NCBI GenBank assembly: GCA_002393835.1
Contig: DGTW01000355.1
Location: 1-12,317 of the forward strand
Origin: Treponema sp. UBA4326
GTDB lineage: Bacteria > Spirochaetota > Spirochaetia > Treponematales > Treponemataceae
Direction: 5' to 3'
DNA length: 12,317 bases
This document shows positions 1 through 7,128 of the stretch, in pieces. How positions within the stretch are numbered: position 1 is the stretch's first letter; every line of letters begins with the position of its first letter. Under the pieces are notes generated by a model. It was given only the letters and a program-made list of their open reading frames with translations. It searched no databases and was not told the origin of the DNA. The translations under genes and the position numbers were made by a program.

Positions 1-27
1 TTTCGTTAGAAAATTCTCGTAGGAATC

Positions 28-51
28 AAAAAATCCATGGACGGATTTTTT
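28..51 (-). terminator. Rho-independent terminator of the first acyltransferase gene
   Basis: Arms 28-36 (AAAAAATCC) and 43-51 (GGATTTTTT) form a 9-bp stem with a 6-nt loop. On the minus strand it ends in a run of six T, 17 bases after the TAA stop of the acyltransferase. The stem is symmetric, so it could also stop plus-strand transcription. Bases 1-27 show no recognisable feature. Confidence 0.8.
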
Positions 52-68
52 GTTCCATGCCCTATCGC

Positions 69-965
69 TTAGCGCAACTTTTCGATTTTGTCGTGCTGCT
101 CGTCAAAAATTTCCATGATGTGATCGATTACCTTTTGTTTTGGATCCGGCTCGCTCTCTGGGAGCGTTGCGAGATAATCCTTGCGGAACTGTTTGCAGTC
201 AATAACCGGGCTTGCAGTGAAAATCTGAACGTCCGGCGCAATCAGGTCTGCGAGCATATCATCCGGGTTGTTCATGTCGATTGTGAGCGCGCTTCCGTTG
301 ATTGTTACCAAAATCATTATGTCAAACATTCTCAGGTATGAGTCAATTTCGCGCAAACCTCGTTTTGTCTCCGGGTGACCAGGGCGGTAACGTGTGCCGC
401 TTGGGAATACAAGAATAACTTCGCCGTCACGCTTGCATTTATCCATTGCGCGCATTGCTGCGAGATTGATTGTGCGGGCGCGTTTTTCTTCTTCGATGCG
501 TTCCTCTTCGGTCTGTGCGTTTGCTTCGGCTTTGTCGAGTGAGCGTGTAGGGTAGATTACGACTCGTGTAAAGCTTTCTGCAAATGCCCGTACAAGCGGA
601 TTGGCTTCGTTGAGCTTCATGCCGGCGATTGCGACGATTCGTTTTGAAAGGTCTTTGCCTTCTTCGCCCAAATCATGCTCCAAAAGATAGCATAGTGCCG
701 GTAAATCGGTGTTGGAATAGTGCTCCATGAGAATAAGACCATGCTTTCCGCCTTTAACAGCGTCCAGAAATGCACGGAAATTTTCTTTGCCTTCAAGACG
801 GCTTCCTTCTGCCATGTTTTCTGCAACAAGAGCATCCATGAATTTGCGTGTCTGCGGATTTTCTTTTTGATAAACATTTGTCTCATCGATTTTAGCCGCT
901 GCTACTGAAGCATTTGCGAGCGACTTGAACATGTCTGCGTATTTTTCGCGGATAGAAACTGCCAT
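69..965 (-). CDS. PlsC/GPAT-like soluble acyltransferase, copy 1
   Basis: This 298-residue protein probably transfers an acyl chain to glycerol-3-phosphate or lysophosphatidate in phospholipid synthesis. The family hallmarks are visible: an HX4D catalytic motif at His82-Asp87 (HYSNTD) and the substrate-binding motif FPSGTR at 187-192, followed by YRPG. In this family the His/Asp pair is catalytic. There is no hydrophobic helix, so a cytosolic or peripheral protein is expected, as in soluble plastid-type glycerol-3-phosphate acyltransferases. An in-frame start at 1067 would add 34 residues. I chose ATG at 965 because AGAGGA sits just upstream and because the paralogue at 9675 starts at the same residue with the same leader. 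The two proteins differ at 15 of 298 positions. It has its own promoter and terminator. Which acyl acceptor it uses cannot be told from sequence. Confidence 0.88.
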   Translation of the reverse strand: MAVSIREKYADMFKSLANASVAAAKIDETNVYQKENPQTRKFMDALVAENMAEGSRLEGKENFRAFLDAVKGGKHGLILMEHYSNTDLPALCYLLEHDLGEEGKDLSKRIVAIAGMKLNEANPLVRAFAESFTRVVIYPTRSLDKAEANAQTEEERIEEEKRARTINLAAMRAMDKCKRDGEVILVFPSGTRYRPGHPETKRGLREIDSYLRMFDIMILVTINGSALTIDMNNPDDMLADLIAPDVQIFTASPVIDCKQFRKDYLATLPESEPDPKQKVIDHIMEIFDEQHDKIEKLR

Positions 966-993
966 AAATTCCTCTATAAGATATAATCCCTTT

Positions 994-1022
994 ATTTTAA
1001 ATCTGATATTGATTTTTAGCAA
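994..1022 (-). promoter_or_regulatory. Promoter of acyltransferase copy 1
   Basis: On the minus strand, TTGCTA (1017-1022) is followed after exactly 17 bases by TAAAAT (994-999), a good sigma-70-type pair about 30 bases upstream of the start codon. The paralogue at 9675 has the same -35 box, the same following AAAATC and the same 17-bp spacing, which supports a real and conserved promoter. Confidence 0.7.
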
Positions 1023-1048
1023 GTGGAAGGAAATATTGCTTTTAAAAT

Positions 1049-1077
1049 AAAAAAATCCTGCTGACAACAGGATTTTT
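1049..1077 (-). terminator. Rho-independent terminator after tRNA-Ala
   Basis: Arms 1051-1060 (AAAAATCCTG) and 1068-1077 (CAGGATTTTT) make a 10-bp stem with a 7-nt loop. On the minus strand it is followed by seven T. It begins at the last base of the tRNA, so it would end the tRNA transcript and any read-through from the operon before acyltransferase copy 1. Confidence 0.85.
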
Positions 1078-1149
1078 GGAGACGACCGGACTCGAACCGG
1101 CCACCCTTTGATTGCGAACCAAATGCTCTACCAGATGAGCTACGCCCCC
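1077..1149 (-). tRNA. tRNA-Ala (anticodon CGC, reads GCG)
   Basis: The minus strand folds into a full 73-nt cloverleaf. The acceptor stem is GGGGGCG/CGTCTCC with G-U pairs at positions 3 and 5, the D arm is GCTC/GAGC, and the anticodon stem is TTTGG/TCAAA around loop TTCGCAA. The T arm is GCCGG/CCGGT around TTCGAGT. Anticodon CGC and the G3:U70 wobble pair, the main alanine identity element, both indicate tRNA-Ala. The discriminator is A. CCA is not encoded: the discriminator is followed by AAAA of the terminator stem, so CCA must be added after transcription. Confidence 0.95.
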
Positions 1150-1162
1150 AAACTTGAAATCT

Positions 1163-1191
1163 ATATTATCGAAGTCTTAAAAAGAATTCAA
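1163..1191 (-). promoter_or_regulatory. Promoter of tRNA-Ala, overlapping the end of the STAS-kinase gene
   Basis: On the minus strand TTGAAT (1186-1191) and TAATAT (1163-1168) are separated by 17 bases. The -35 box lies inside the last codons of the upstream STAS-kinase gene. The tRNA 5' end is 13 bases past the -10 box. This allows tRNA synthesis independent of the operon. Inverted arms AACTTGAA (1151-1158) and TTCAAGTT (1187-1194) bracket the promoter. Confidence 0.65.
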
Positions 1192-2373
1192 GTTCGACAG
1201 CAAATAGCGCAAGGCCTGCTCATTTGGAATTACAACGCCGCGTAAGAGCTTATCCATCAGCATTGGAGCCAGCTTCATTGCGTTTTCTGACTCTGTTCCA
1301 ACAACAAGGGAGACATTAAATGCGAAAAGAAGGCCCAGCTTTTTATAGTAGGCTTCCATTTCCTCGGGATTGCTTATTCCTGTGTATTTTGCGAAGAACA
1401 TGTTTCCGACTTGCATCACTTTGTCGGCTGGAAGACCGACGCTTGCCTCAATATGGTTTGCTGAATTTCCGCTTGGAGCCACAATCATGTCCCGGTAAAT
1501 TCCAACCAAATCGTAGGCGGTTGGGCCGTTGCACATTTCAGGCATGTCAATCAGCAGAAGCTCTCCATCCTGAATCATTATGTTTCCCGGGTGCAAGTCG
1601 TTGTGAATCAAGGTGTCAGTGTCTGGGATACAGTCAATCAGACTTTCAAGCAAATCTCTTTCTTCCTGACTTGTCCACTGGGCAATCTTCGGAACCCTCT
1701 GGTGCAGGACTTTTTTTAAGTCAGTGAAGGTGCCGGGCTCAACATGAACGCTGTGAAGCTGTTTTGCCAGAGCCACATATTTGTCGACATATTCTTCCAG
1801 TTTGTCCGGATTTTCCTTAATCGTCTGCCCCAGAGTCTTTGACTTGATAAGCTCGAAAACAACGCCATAACAGTCGCCGCAACGAACAAGGTCATAGGCT
1901 ATGACAGAAGGAACGCCGTTCATAAAGGCATTTCTCGCAAAGGCCCGCTCCTGGTCGATTGTCTCCCTCTTCATCCAGGGCTTGTAAACCTTTACGATTT
2001 TGTCATCATCGAGGCGGTAGACACTGCCGTTTCCGCCCTTGCCCAAAAGCTCACAGCCTTCCACGGAAATCTGCCGCAGGGCTTTTTGAACATCAAGGAT
2101 GTTGGTAAAGCCTGTCGTATCAAAAATTTCGTAGACATCTTTTGAAGCGTTTAAGACCTGAATCTTTTGCCCGCAAGTTTTTGCGACTTTGAGTAAAATT
2201 CGCAAACCTATGCTGGAAATATAGTCCAGTTTTTCGGCATCGAAAGCCGGAGTTAAGCCCTTGTTTGCCGAAATGATACTTTCAATTTCAGACTCGACCT
2301 GGCTTGCATTGCTTGTGTCAATTCTGCCGGCCAGCTCTATAACAAGCCTTTCATTTTCAATCCTTGAATTCAT
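1177..2373 (-). CDS. STAS-kinase fusion protein, distal copy
   Basis: This 398-residue protein joins a STAS domain (about 1-100, as in anti-sigma-factor antagonists) to an aminoglycoside-phosphotransferase-like kinase fold. Visible motifs are SSIGL at 53-57 (site of the regulatory serine in STAS proteins), a glycine-rich loop at 111-116 (GKGGNG), Lys128, the catalytic-loop motif HNDLHPGN at 257-264 and the metal-binding Asp276. The kinase therefore looks intact. I recall a Fibrobacter paralogous family (TIGR02172) with similar kinase regions, not checked here. A TTG start at 2406 would add 11 residues; ATG 2373 is preferred because GGGAGG lies 8 bases upstream and the paralogue starts at the same residue. 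It aligns without gaps to its upstream neighbour through about residue 280. Its substrate is unknown; its own STAS serine or a partner protein are candidates. It is probably the last gene of the operon. Confidence 0.85.
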   Translation of the reverse strand: MNSRIENERLVIELAGRIDTSNASQVESEIESIISANKGLTPAFDAEKLDYISSIGLRILLKVAKTCGQKIQVLNASKDVYEIFDTTGFTNILDVQKALRQISVEGCELLGKGGNGSVYRLDDDKIVKVYKPWMKRETIDQERAFARNAFMNGVPSVIAYDLVRCGDCYGVVFELIKSKTLGQTIKENPDKLEEYVDKYVALAKQLHSVHVEPGTFTDLKKVLHQRVPKIAQWTSQEERDLLESLIDCIPDTDTLIHNDLHPGNIMIQDGELLLIDMPEMCNGPTAYDLVGIYRDMIVAPSGNSANHIEASVGLPADKVMQVGNMFFAKYTGISNPEEMEAYYKKLGLLFAFNVSLVVGTESENAMKLAPMLMDKLLRGVVIPNEQALRYLLSNLNSF

Positions 2374-2399
2374 TTTGCTTACCTCCCAACGAATTATTT

Positions 2400-3590
2400 T
2401 TACCAATCCAGCGGAATTGCTTCCCGGATTGATGGCAAGAGTCTTGATTTTATAATGGCCTGTGAGATATTCTTCATGTATTCCAGATTAAAGCCGCTTC
2501 TTCTCGTACCGTGATAGCTAGCCAGAAGATTTGCATAAGGCATAATCATCTGAATTTTTTTGCCAATTCCAGCCTTGTCATTTTCGTCAAGATCAAAATA
2601 AGTGGCAAGAAGCTGATTCAAAAGAAGAGGGGCATCTTCAAGATGGAAACCCAGGAGACGGCAACGCTCTTCTTCCGGCATTTTTGACTGAGGCAGGTAG
2701 AGATAAGCGAGGAGAAGGCCTGCCACATCAAAGACCGGATGACCGAAAGCTGCGTCTCCGATATCAATCAAAAGAAATTCGTCACCGTTTACCATGATGT
2801 TCTTTGAGTTAAAGTCACCGTGGAGGAAGGTTTTTGCATCAGGAATCTTACTGATAAAAGTTCGAATTTCTTCGGCTTCGGACGGCTCAATAACAGGAAG
2901 AATCTTGTCTACCCATTTCAAAAGGTCATTTTTTCGGTCAGGGAAGGTATCATCTTCAACGGTGATTTCATGCAGTTGCTTCAGAAGATTTGCGCATTTT
3001 TTGCCGATTTCAGGAATCCGCTCCCGCTGAGCATTCATAATTTGTGCAGTCGTCTTCGCATTTAAAAGTTCATAGACTACACCGTACTTGTCGCCGCATT
3101 TTACCACATCATAAGAAATTGCCGTGGGGACGCCAAGAATAAAGGCTTTTTGAGCGGTCTCCCTCTCCTGCTGTATGGTTTCCAGAGAAAATCCTGCCGT
3201 ATAAACCTTTACGATTGTCTCAGAATCAAGGCGGTATACCTTACCATAGCCGCCAGAGCCGATCAGCTCGCAGCCTTCCACAGAAACCTGTCTCAGAGCT
3301 TTTTGAGCATCAAGAATATTGGTAAATCCTGTCGTCTCAAAAATATCATAAACCTCTTTTGAAACATCGTAAATTTTAATTTTTTTACCGGCACTTTTTG
3401 CTACTTTCATTAGAATTCGAAGGCCAGCACTGGAAATATAAGCCAATTCAGCGGCATCAAAAGACGGAGTGAGTTTTTCATTCTCTGAAAGAATGTTTGA
3501 AATTTCTTTTTCGACATCAAAAGCATTGCTGTTATCAATTCTGCCTGCCAGAGAAATTATGATTTCTTCGTTTGAAATTTTAGAATTCAT
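2400..3590 (-). CDS. STAS-kinase fusion protein, proximal copy
   Basis: A 396-residue paralogue of the downstream gene. The STAS domain (about 1-100) carries SSAGL at 53-57. The kinase part has a glycine-rich loop GSGGYG at 111-116, Lys128, HGDFNSKN at 257-264 and Asp276 in LLIDIGD. All key residues sit at the same numbers as in the downstream copy, so this is a tandem duplication that has since diverged. Start ATG 3590 is preceded by a GGGGGTG ribosome-binding site. It lies 17 bp after the phosphatase gene and 26 bp before its paralogue. STAS proteins usually bind GHKL-type kinases of the RsbW/SpoIIAB class. The symporter two genes upstream has a domain resembling one, so a physical partnership is a reasonable inference. 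The kinase half could phosphorylate protein or a small molecule; the sequence does not decide. Confidence 0.85.
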   Translation of the reverse strand: MNSKISNEEIIISLAGRIDNSNAFDVEKEISNILSENEKLTPSFDAAELAYISSAGLRILMKVAKSAGKKIKIYDVSKEVYDIFETTGFTNILDAQKALRQVSVEGCELIGSGGYGKVYRLDSETIVKVYTAGFSLETIQQERETAQKAFILGVPTAISYDVVKCGDKYGVVYELLNAKTTAQIMNAQRERIPEIGKKCANLLKQLHEITVEDDTFPDRKNDLLKWVDKILPVIEPSEAEEIRTFISKIPDAKTFLHGDFNSKNIMVNGDEFLLIDIGDAAFGHPVFDVAGLLLAYLYLPQSKMPEEERCRLLGFHLEDAPLLLNQLLATYFDLDENDKAGIGKKIQMIMPYANLLASYHGTRRSGFNLEYMKNISQAIIKSRLLPSIREAIPLDW

Positions 3591-3607
3591 TTAATAACAC
3601 CCCCTGC

Positions 3608-4525
3608 CTATTCCAAAAATTTATTTTTCAGGATTTCAAAGTCTTTTTCCGTAAGTCCAAGTTCCTTAATGATGTAGCCCTTAGGAGAGCCATAATCCTT
3701 TTTGAGAAAATCAATGGCATTCTGCATGTAGACTGAGTCAACTTGATCCATGACGGAAAGATACTTGTTCATTTCTTCCTCTGAAAGATTGTACTGAGAG
3801 AGCATCTGCTTTTCCCTGCTGATTAAATTCTCATTGAAAATGTTGGTCAGCATGTAGTCCTGCATGATTGTGCTTTCGTCAACATCAAGAGCCGAGAGAA
3901 TGAGCATTGCACCAAGTCCCGTGCGGTCTTTTCCCTGAGTACAGTGGAACAAAAGGGCTTTTCCTTCTGGCAAGGCAAGAAGCTGGCGGAAAAACTCTCT
4001 GTATCCTTTTTTACCCTGCTCCATCGAAAGGAAGTTGACATACATTTTGTCCGTTACGATTCCTTTATCAATTGCGATTTTAAGCCGCTCAAAAGTATTC
4101 ATCGGCTTTAAGCCAGATGTCATATTTACATTCGCAGAAATCTGGTCTTCATCAATGATTGGACACCAGAAATCATTAACGCCCTCAATCTGCGGGTTAG
4201 GTTCAATCTCCCGCTCATAACTCATACGAAAATCGATGATAGTCCCAAGGTGAAAGTCATTTTTGAGCCGGTTAAGGTCATTTTCGCTTGCAGAGACAGG
4301 CTTTGCGGAACGGAGCAAGAGTCCCCGCTTTACTTTTCGCCCATCCTGACTGACATAGCCGCCCAGTTCCCGGGCATTTCCCAGCTTTTCCATTTTGATA
4401 GACTGACTCTCTTTTGTGATGCTTTCCATTTTTTCTCCTTTTGCTGCTGCCTTACCTGTGCTTGCGCATGAAAATATGGAAAATGCAAAACAAGCTGTCA
4501 AAATTACAAATAAAGTTTTTTTCAT
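3608..4525 (-). CDS. Tyrosine/lipid phosphatase-like lipoprotein
   Basis: A 305-residue protein with the CX5R phosphatase P-loop HCTQGKDRTG at 194-203 (nucleophile Cys195, Arg201). Upstream are NARELGG at 50-56 and IDFR at 97-100, typical of the Y_phosphatase3 / MptpB-LipA group. The lysine and aspartate inside the P-loop are typical of members that also act on phosphoinositides. The N-terminus is a lipoprotein signal: KK, a hydrophobic stretch, then Ile-Phe-Ser-Cys with Cys20 as lipidation site, a loose lipobox of the kind spirochetes accept. The enzyme should therefore sit outside the cytoplasmic membrane and is unlikely to reverse reactions of the cytosolic kinases encoded downstream. Its start overlaps the symporter stop by ATGA, which suggests translational coupling; AGGAG is present upstream. 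The substrate is not known. Confidence 0.85.
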   Translation of the reverse strand: MKKTLFVILTACFAFSIFSCASTGKAAAKGEKMESITKESQSIKMEKLGNARELGGYVSQDGRKVKRGLLLRSAKPVSASENDLNRLKNDFHLGTIIDFRMSYEREIEPNPQIEGVNDFWCPIIDEDQISANVNMTSGLKPMNTFERLKIAIDKGIVTDKMYVNFLSMEQGKKGYREFFRQLLALPEGKALLFHCTQGKDRTGLGAMLILSALDVDESTIMQDYMLTNIFNENLISREKQMLSQYNLSEEEMNKYLSVMDQVDSVYMQNAIDFLKKDYGSPKGYIIKELGLTEKDFEILKNKFLE

Positions 4526-6315
4526 TTGGACTCCTTTATCTTTTCAAGTTTTTTGTCTCTATAAACCTCTTCGTCAAGCTCACTTTCGCTTTTTGCAACC
4601 AGTACAGCAGCTGCAATATCACCGTTTACATTTGCCACAGTTACCAGTCGGTCAATAATGTTCCAGACTCCAAGGATATATCCGATCGCTGCGACAGGAA
4701 TGCCTGTCACAGTAAGAAGCATGGTCAAAGGAATCAGAACTGAATTTGGAATTCCTGCAGAACCAACGGCTACGAGAATAGCCAGAACACCAAGCTTCAG
4801 ACACATTGCAAGATCCAGGGAAACGCCTGTGATTTTTGCAAGAAAAAGCACGGAAAGAATGACCATCATTCCGGTACCATTCATGTTGATTGTAGCTCCA
4901 ATCGGAATAGTGAATGAAGTGATTTTTTTTGATACACCAAGTTTTTTCTGGCAGAAATTTATCGTCATTGGGATACATGCACTGCTGCTGGAAATCATGA
5001 ATGGAGTAACAAAATAGGATACAGCCTTTTTGATGTAATATAATGGAGAAATTCTTGCCCCGAAAAGAATGAAAATTGAGTAAACCAAGAAGAGCACAAG
5101 GGTACCGATAACGAAAGCAATGAGATAAACGATAAGCATAAGCAAAGAAGAAGCCTCGCTAGAGAAGACCATCATTCCCATTGATGAAAAGGCGACCAAA
5201 GGCATAACTGCAATGACGGTATTCATCATTTTGAGGAAAAGCTCGTTTGCCTCGTTAAAAACATGCCTTATAGTGCTAACTTTATCTCCAAGAGCCAGCA
5301 TCGAAATGCCTGCAAAAATTGCCACAAAAATAAGCTGGAGCATGTTTCCTTCAGAAATCGGTATAATCAAATTATTTGGAATAATTCCCAGAATCAAGTT
5401 TTTTACAGAAAGAGGCTCATGTTGTGTTAAGCTCTCACTGACTTTTTCAAATACAAGAGGAAGAGGTGAAACTGTATTTTCAAAAACAAGATGAGCTATA
5501 AAGAAAGCCAGTAAAATTGAAATAAGGGTGGTGATGAGGAAAGTGCCGAGAACTTTTCCGCCAATTCTTCCTATGTCGTAGTTGCTGGAAAGACTTGAAA
5601 AGCCCGTGATGATTGAGAAGAAAAGCACTGGAGCCAGCAGAAGGGAAAGTGAATTCATAAAGAGGGTTTGGATTGTAAAAAGCAATCCCCCTGAAATGAA
5701 AGTTGCCACATGAAGAGGCATGAGCTTTAAGACAAAACCAAAAGCAATTCCCAAGAACATGGCTGCCATTGTGTAGTACATGGCATGGCTTCCAGCAGCA
5801 TGTGCAAGAACTGTTACAACATTTTTACCGTTTCGCCTTGAATATGAAAGCTTTGAGCGGTTTGCATAAAGAATCATTCCGCGCAAATAATCTTCACTTT
5901 GGCCATTCCAGCTTTCGTCTTCCAAAAAAGGATTGTAGGCCTCACCTTCTGAAGAAAGCGTAATTTTGATGTCGCCTAAGAATTTTTTGACCCTAGCTGT
6001 TACGGCCATTTCAATGTGGCCTTGCATTCGAACGACAAGCTCTTCTATCAGGACAAGGGCTGAATTTATCTCCCTCTTGTTTGCTTTCATTTCTTTGAGC
6101 ATTTCCCTGATTTTTTCGCTTTGCTCCCCAATACCATTTCTGGTGATTGTAAAGAAACTGTCATCCCATTTTCCTTTAAGATGCCAGAAATAAATCGAGA
6201 CAAAGACTATTGCCGCTATACAGAGCAAAATGATTCCTGCAATTGACATGTAGGCCTGAAGTATTTGCGGTGAAAATTTTTCATCAAAAAAAGAAGTTAA
6301 AAGCTCCTCAAACAC
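4522..6315 (-). CDS. DAACS-family amino acid:cation symporter with extra N-terminal regulatory-like domain
   Basis: A 597-residue sodium- or proton-coupled symporter of the glutamate-transporter fold. Residues from about 175 on form the transporter: serine-rich SSSSACIP (442-449), NMNGT (477-481), HP2 region GSAGIP (518-523) and the last helix with Asp555, Thr559, Asn562 and Asp566. Compared with archaeal GltPh, the side-chain-binding Arg397 is Val558 here while the amino-group-binding Asp394 is kept (Asp555). This argues for a neutral amino acid rather than a dicarboxylate. Family members are usually near 400-430 residues. The extra 170 hold one membrane helix (about 22-46) and a soluble, probably cytoplasmic domain (about 65-172) resembling a decayed RsbW-type GHKL ATPase. 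The start is GTG at 6315 with AGGAGA upstream. It is the third gene of the operon and overlaps the phosphatase start by 4 bp. Confidence 0.87.
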   Translation of the reverse strand: MFEELLTSFFDEKFSPQILQAYMSIAGIILLCIAAIVFVSIYFWHLKGKWDDSFFTITRNGIGEQSEKIREMLKEMKANKREINSALVLIEELVVRMQGHIEMAVTARVKKFLGDIKITLSSEGEAYNPFLEDESWNGQSEDYLRGMILYANRSKLSYSRRNGKNVVTVLAHAAGSHAMYYTMAAMFLGIAFGFVLKLMPLHVATFISGGLLFTIQTLFMNSLSLLLAPVLFFSIITGFSSLSSNYDIGRIGGKVLGTFLITTLISILLAFFIAHLVFENTVSPLPLVFEKVSESLTQHEPLSVKNLILGIIPNNLIIPISEGNMLQLIFVAIFAGISMLALGDKVSTIRHVFNEANELFLKMMNTVIAVMPLVAFSSMGMMVFSSEASSLLMLIVYLIAFVIGTLVLFLVYSIFILFGARISPLYYIKKAVSYFVTPFMISSSSACIPMTINFCQKKLGVSKKITSFTIPIGATINMNGTGMMVILSVLFLAKITGVSLDLAMCLKLGVLAILVAVGSAGIPNSVLIPLTMLLTVTGIPVAAIGYILGVWNIIDRLVTVANVNGDIAAAVLVAKSESELDEEVYRDKKLEKIKESK

Positions 6316-6326
6316 TATTTTCTCCT

Positions 6327-7115
6327 TTATTTCAAAAGTTCCCTTTCAAGAGCGCTGACCGTAAAATAATTGGCATCAATCGGCTTGTCAAACTGATGAT
6401 CTTTGCTCTCGAAAATTGTAGAATGTTTGTTCTGCACATTAGTCATGGTCATTTTTTGAGTTACCCAATACCCGCTGATTTGAGTGATCCCCTCGCAGGC
6501 AAGAGTTTTTTTGAGTTTTCCAGCCTTGTCGTAATATTCGCCCTTGTAGGTGACATAATTGTCCTTGCCAATCCAATATATGCGGCGAGAAATTTTTGCG
6601 TTTTTATCCTTTGCCGTATATTCAAGAATCCAGCAATCTGTTCCGTCAACGCTCTCTTCACCTAAAATGGCAAAAGTGTCCTTTCCAAGACTTCGCTCGC
6701 CTATATCATCATAGGTAAAGTCTGTGCCCTGAAAATCATCGTCCTTGCTGGAACCAGAGACACGGCGGACTTTCTTCATGGCCGGAAGGTAAAGCCAGCT
6801 GTCACTGTCCTTTGGGCTTCCGTCTGGATTGTCAGGATAATCGAAGCTCAGGTAGCTTACCCCGGCCACATCTTTTGGCGTTCTGAAAACCATGACAGAT
6901 TTTTTAATGTCTCCTTCATTCATCTTATAAGAGGCAACTTCACGGACACGAGTTTTTCCGTTTTTGTCGATGAGGGTCAATACGGCCATTGAAGAAGAGG
7001 TCTTTCCGTCGGGCAAATCATGCGATTTTTTGGCAATTTCCGCTGCCGTCTGTGAAAAAGCAAGGCTTCCTGCAGCAATCAATACTGATGCGCAAATTAA
7101 GTTTGTAAGTTTCAT
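6327..7115 (-). CDS. LolA-like outer membrane lipoprotein-sorting protein
   Basis: This 262-residue periplasmic protein has a signal peptide (residues 1-21, predicted cleavage Ala-Phe-Ser|Gln, no lipobox cysteine). Its motif WLYLPAMKKVRRV (107-119) followed by FQGTDFTYDDI (128-138) is characteristic of the LolA-like family annotated as outer membrane lipoprotein-sorting protein. Members often sit beside RND/MMPL exporters, as here (13 bp after the exporter stop), and probably receive a lipid or lipoprotein from it. The reading frame stays open for 18 more codons upstream, overlapping the exporter. I chose ATG 7115 because AGGAGA lies directly upstream and the signal peptide begins there. The cargo cannot be read from sequence. 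It is the second gene of the operon. Confidence 0.85.
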   Translation of the reverse strand: MKLTNLICASVLIAAGSLAFSQTAAEIAKKSHDLPDGKTSSSMAVLTLIDKNGKTRVREVASYKMNEGDIKKSVMVFRTPKDVAGVSYLSFDYPDNPDGSPKDSDSWLYLPAMKKVRRVSGSSKDDDFQGTDFTYDDIGERSLGKDTFAILGEESVDGTDCWILEYTAKDKNAKISRRIYWIGKDNYVTYKGEYYDKAGKLKKTLACEGITQISGYWVTQKMTMTNVQNKHSTIFESKDHQFDKPIDANYFTVSALERELLK

Positions 7116-7128
7116 AAGTTTCTCCTTT

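Noticed and set aside
966..1067. Longer N-terminus of acyltransferase copy 1 (34 extra residues from 1067)
   Set aside because: This stretch contains the promoter and part of the tRNA terminator. The paralogue starts at the residue encoded at 965, with a matching ribosome-binding site.
2374..2406. TTG start at 2406 for the distal STAS-kinase
   Set aside because: It would overlap the upstream stop codon and lacks a good ribosome-binding site. ATG 2373 has GGGAGG upstream and matches the paralogue.
1177..3590. Aminoglycoside resistance kinases
   Set aside because: The kinase fold resembles aminoglycoside phosphotransferases, but the fused N-terminal STAS domain and tandem operon setting point to signalling, not drug modification.
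4652..5017. Open reading frames overlapping the symporter gene in other frames and on the opposite strand
   Set aside because: They lie wholly inside a strongly supported gene, lack ribosome-binding sites and show no recognisable motifs. The same holds for the other internal shadow frames in the window.
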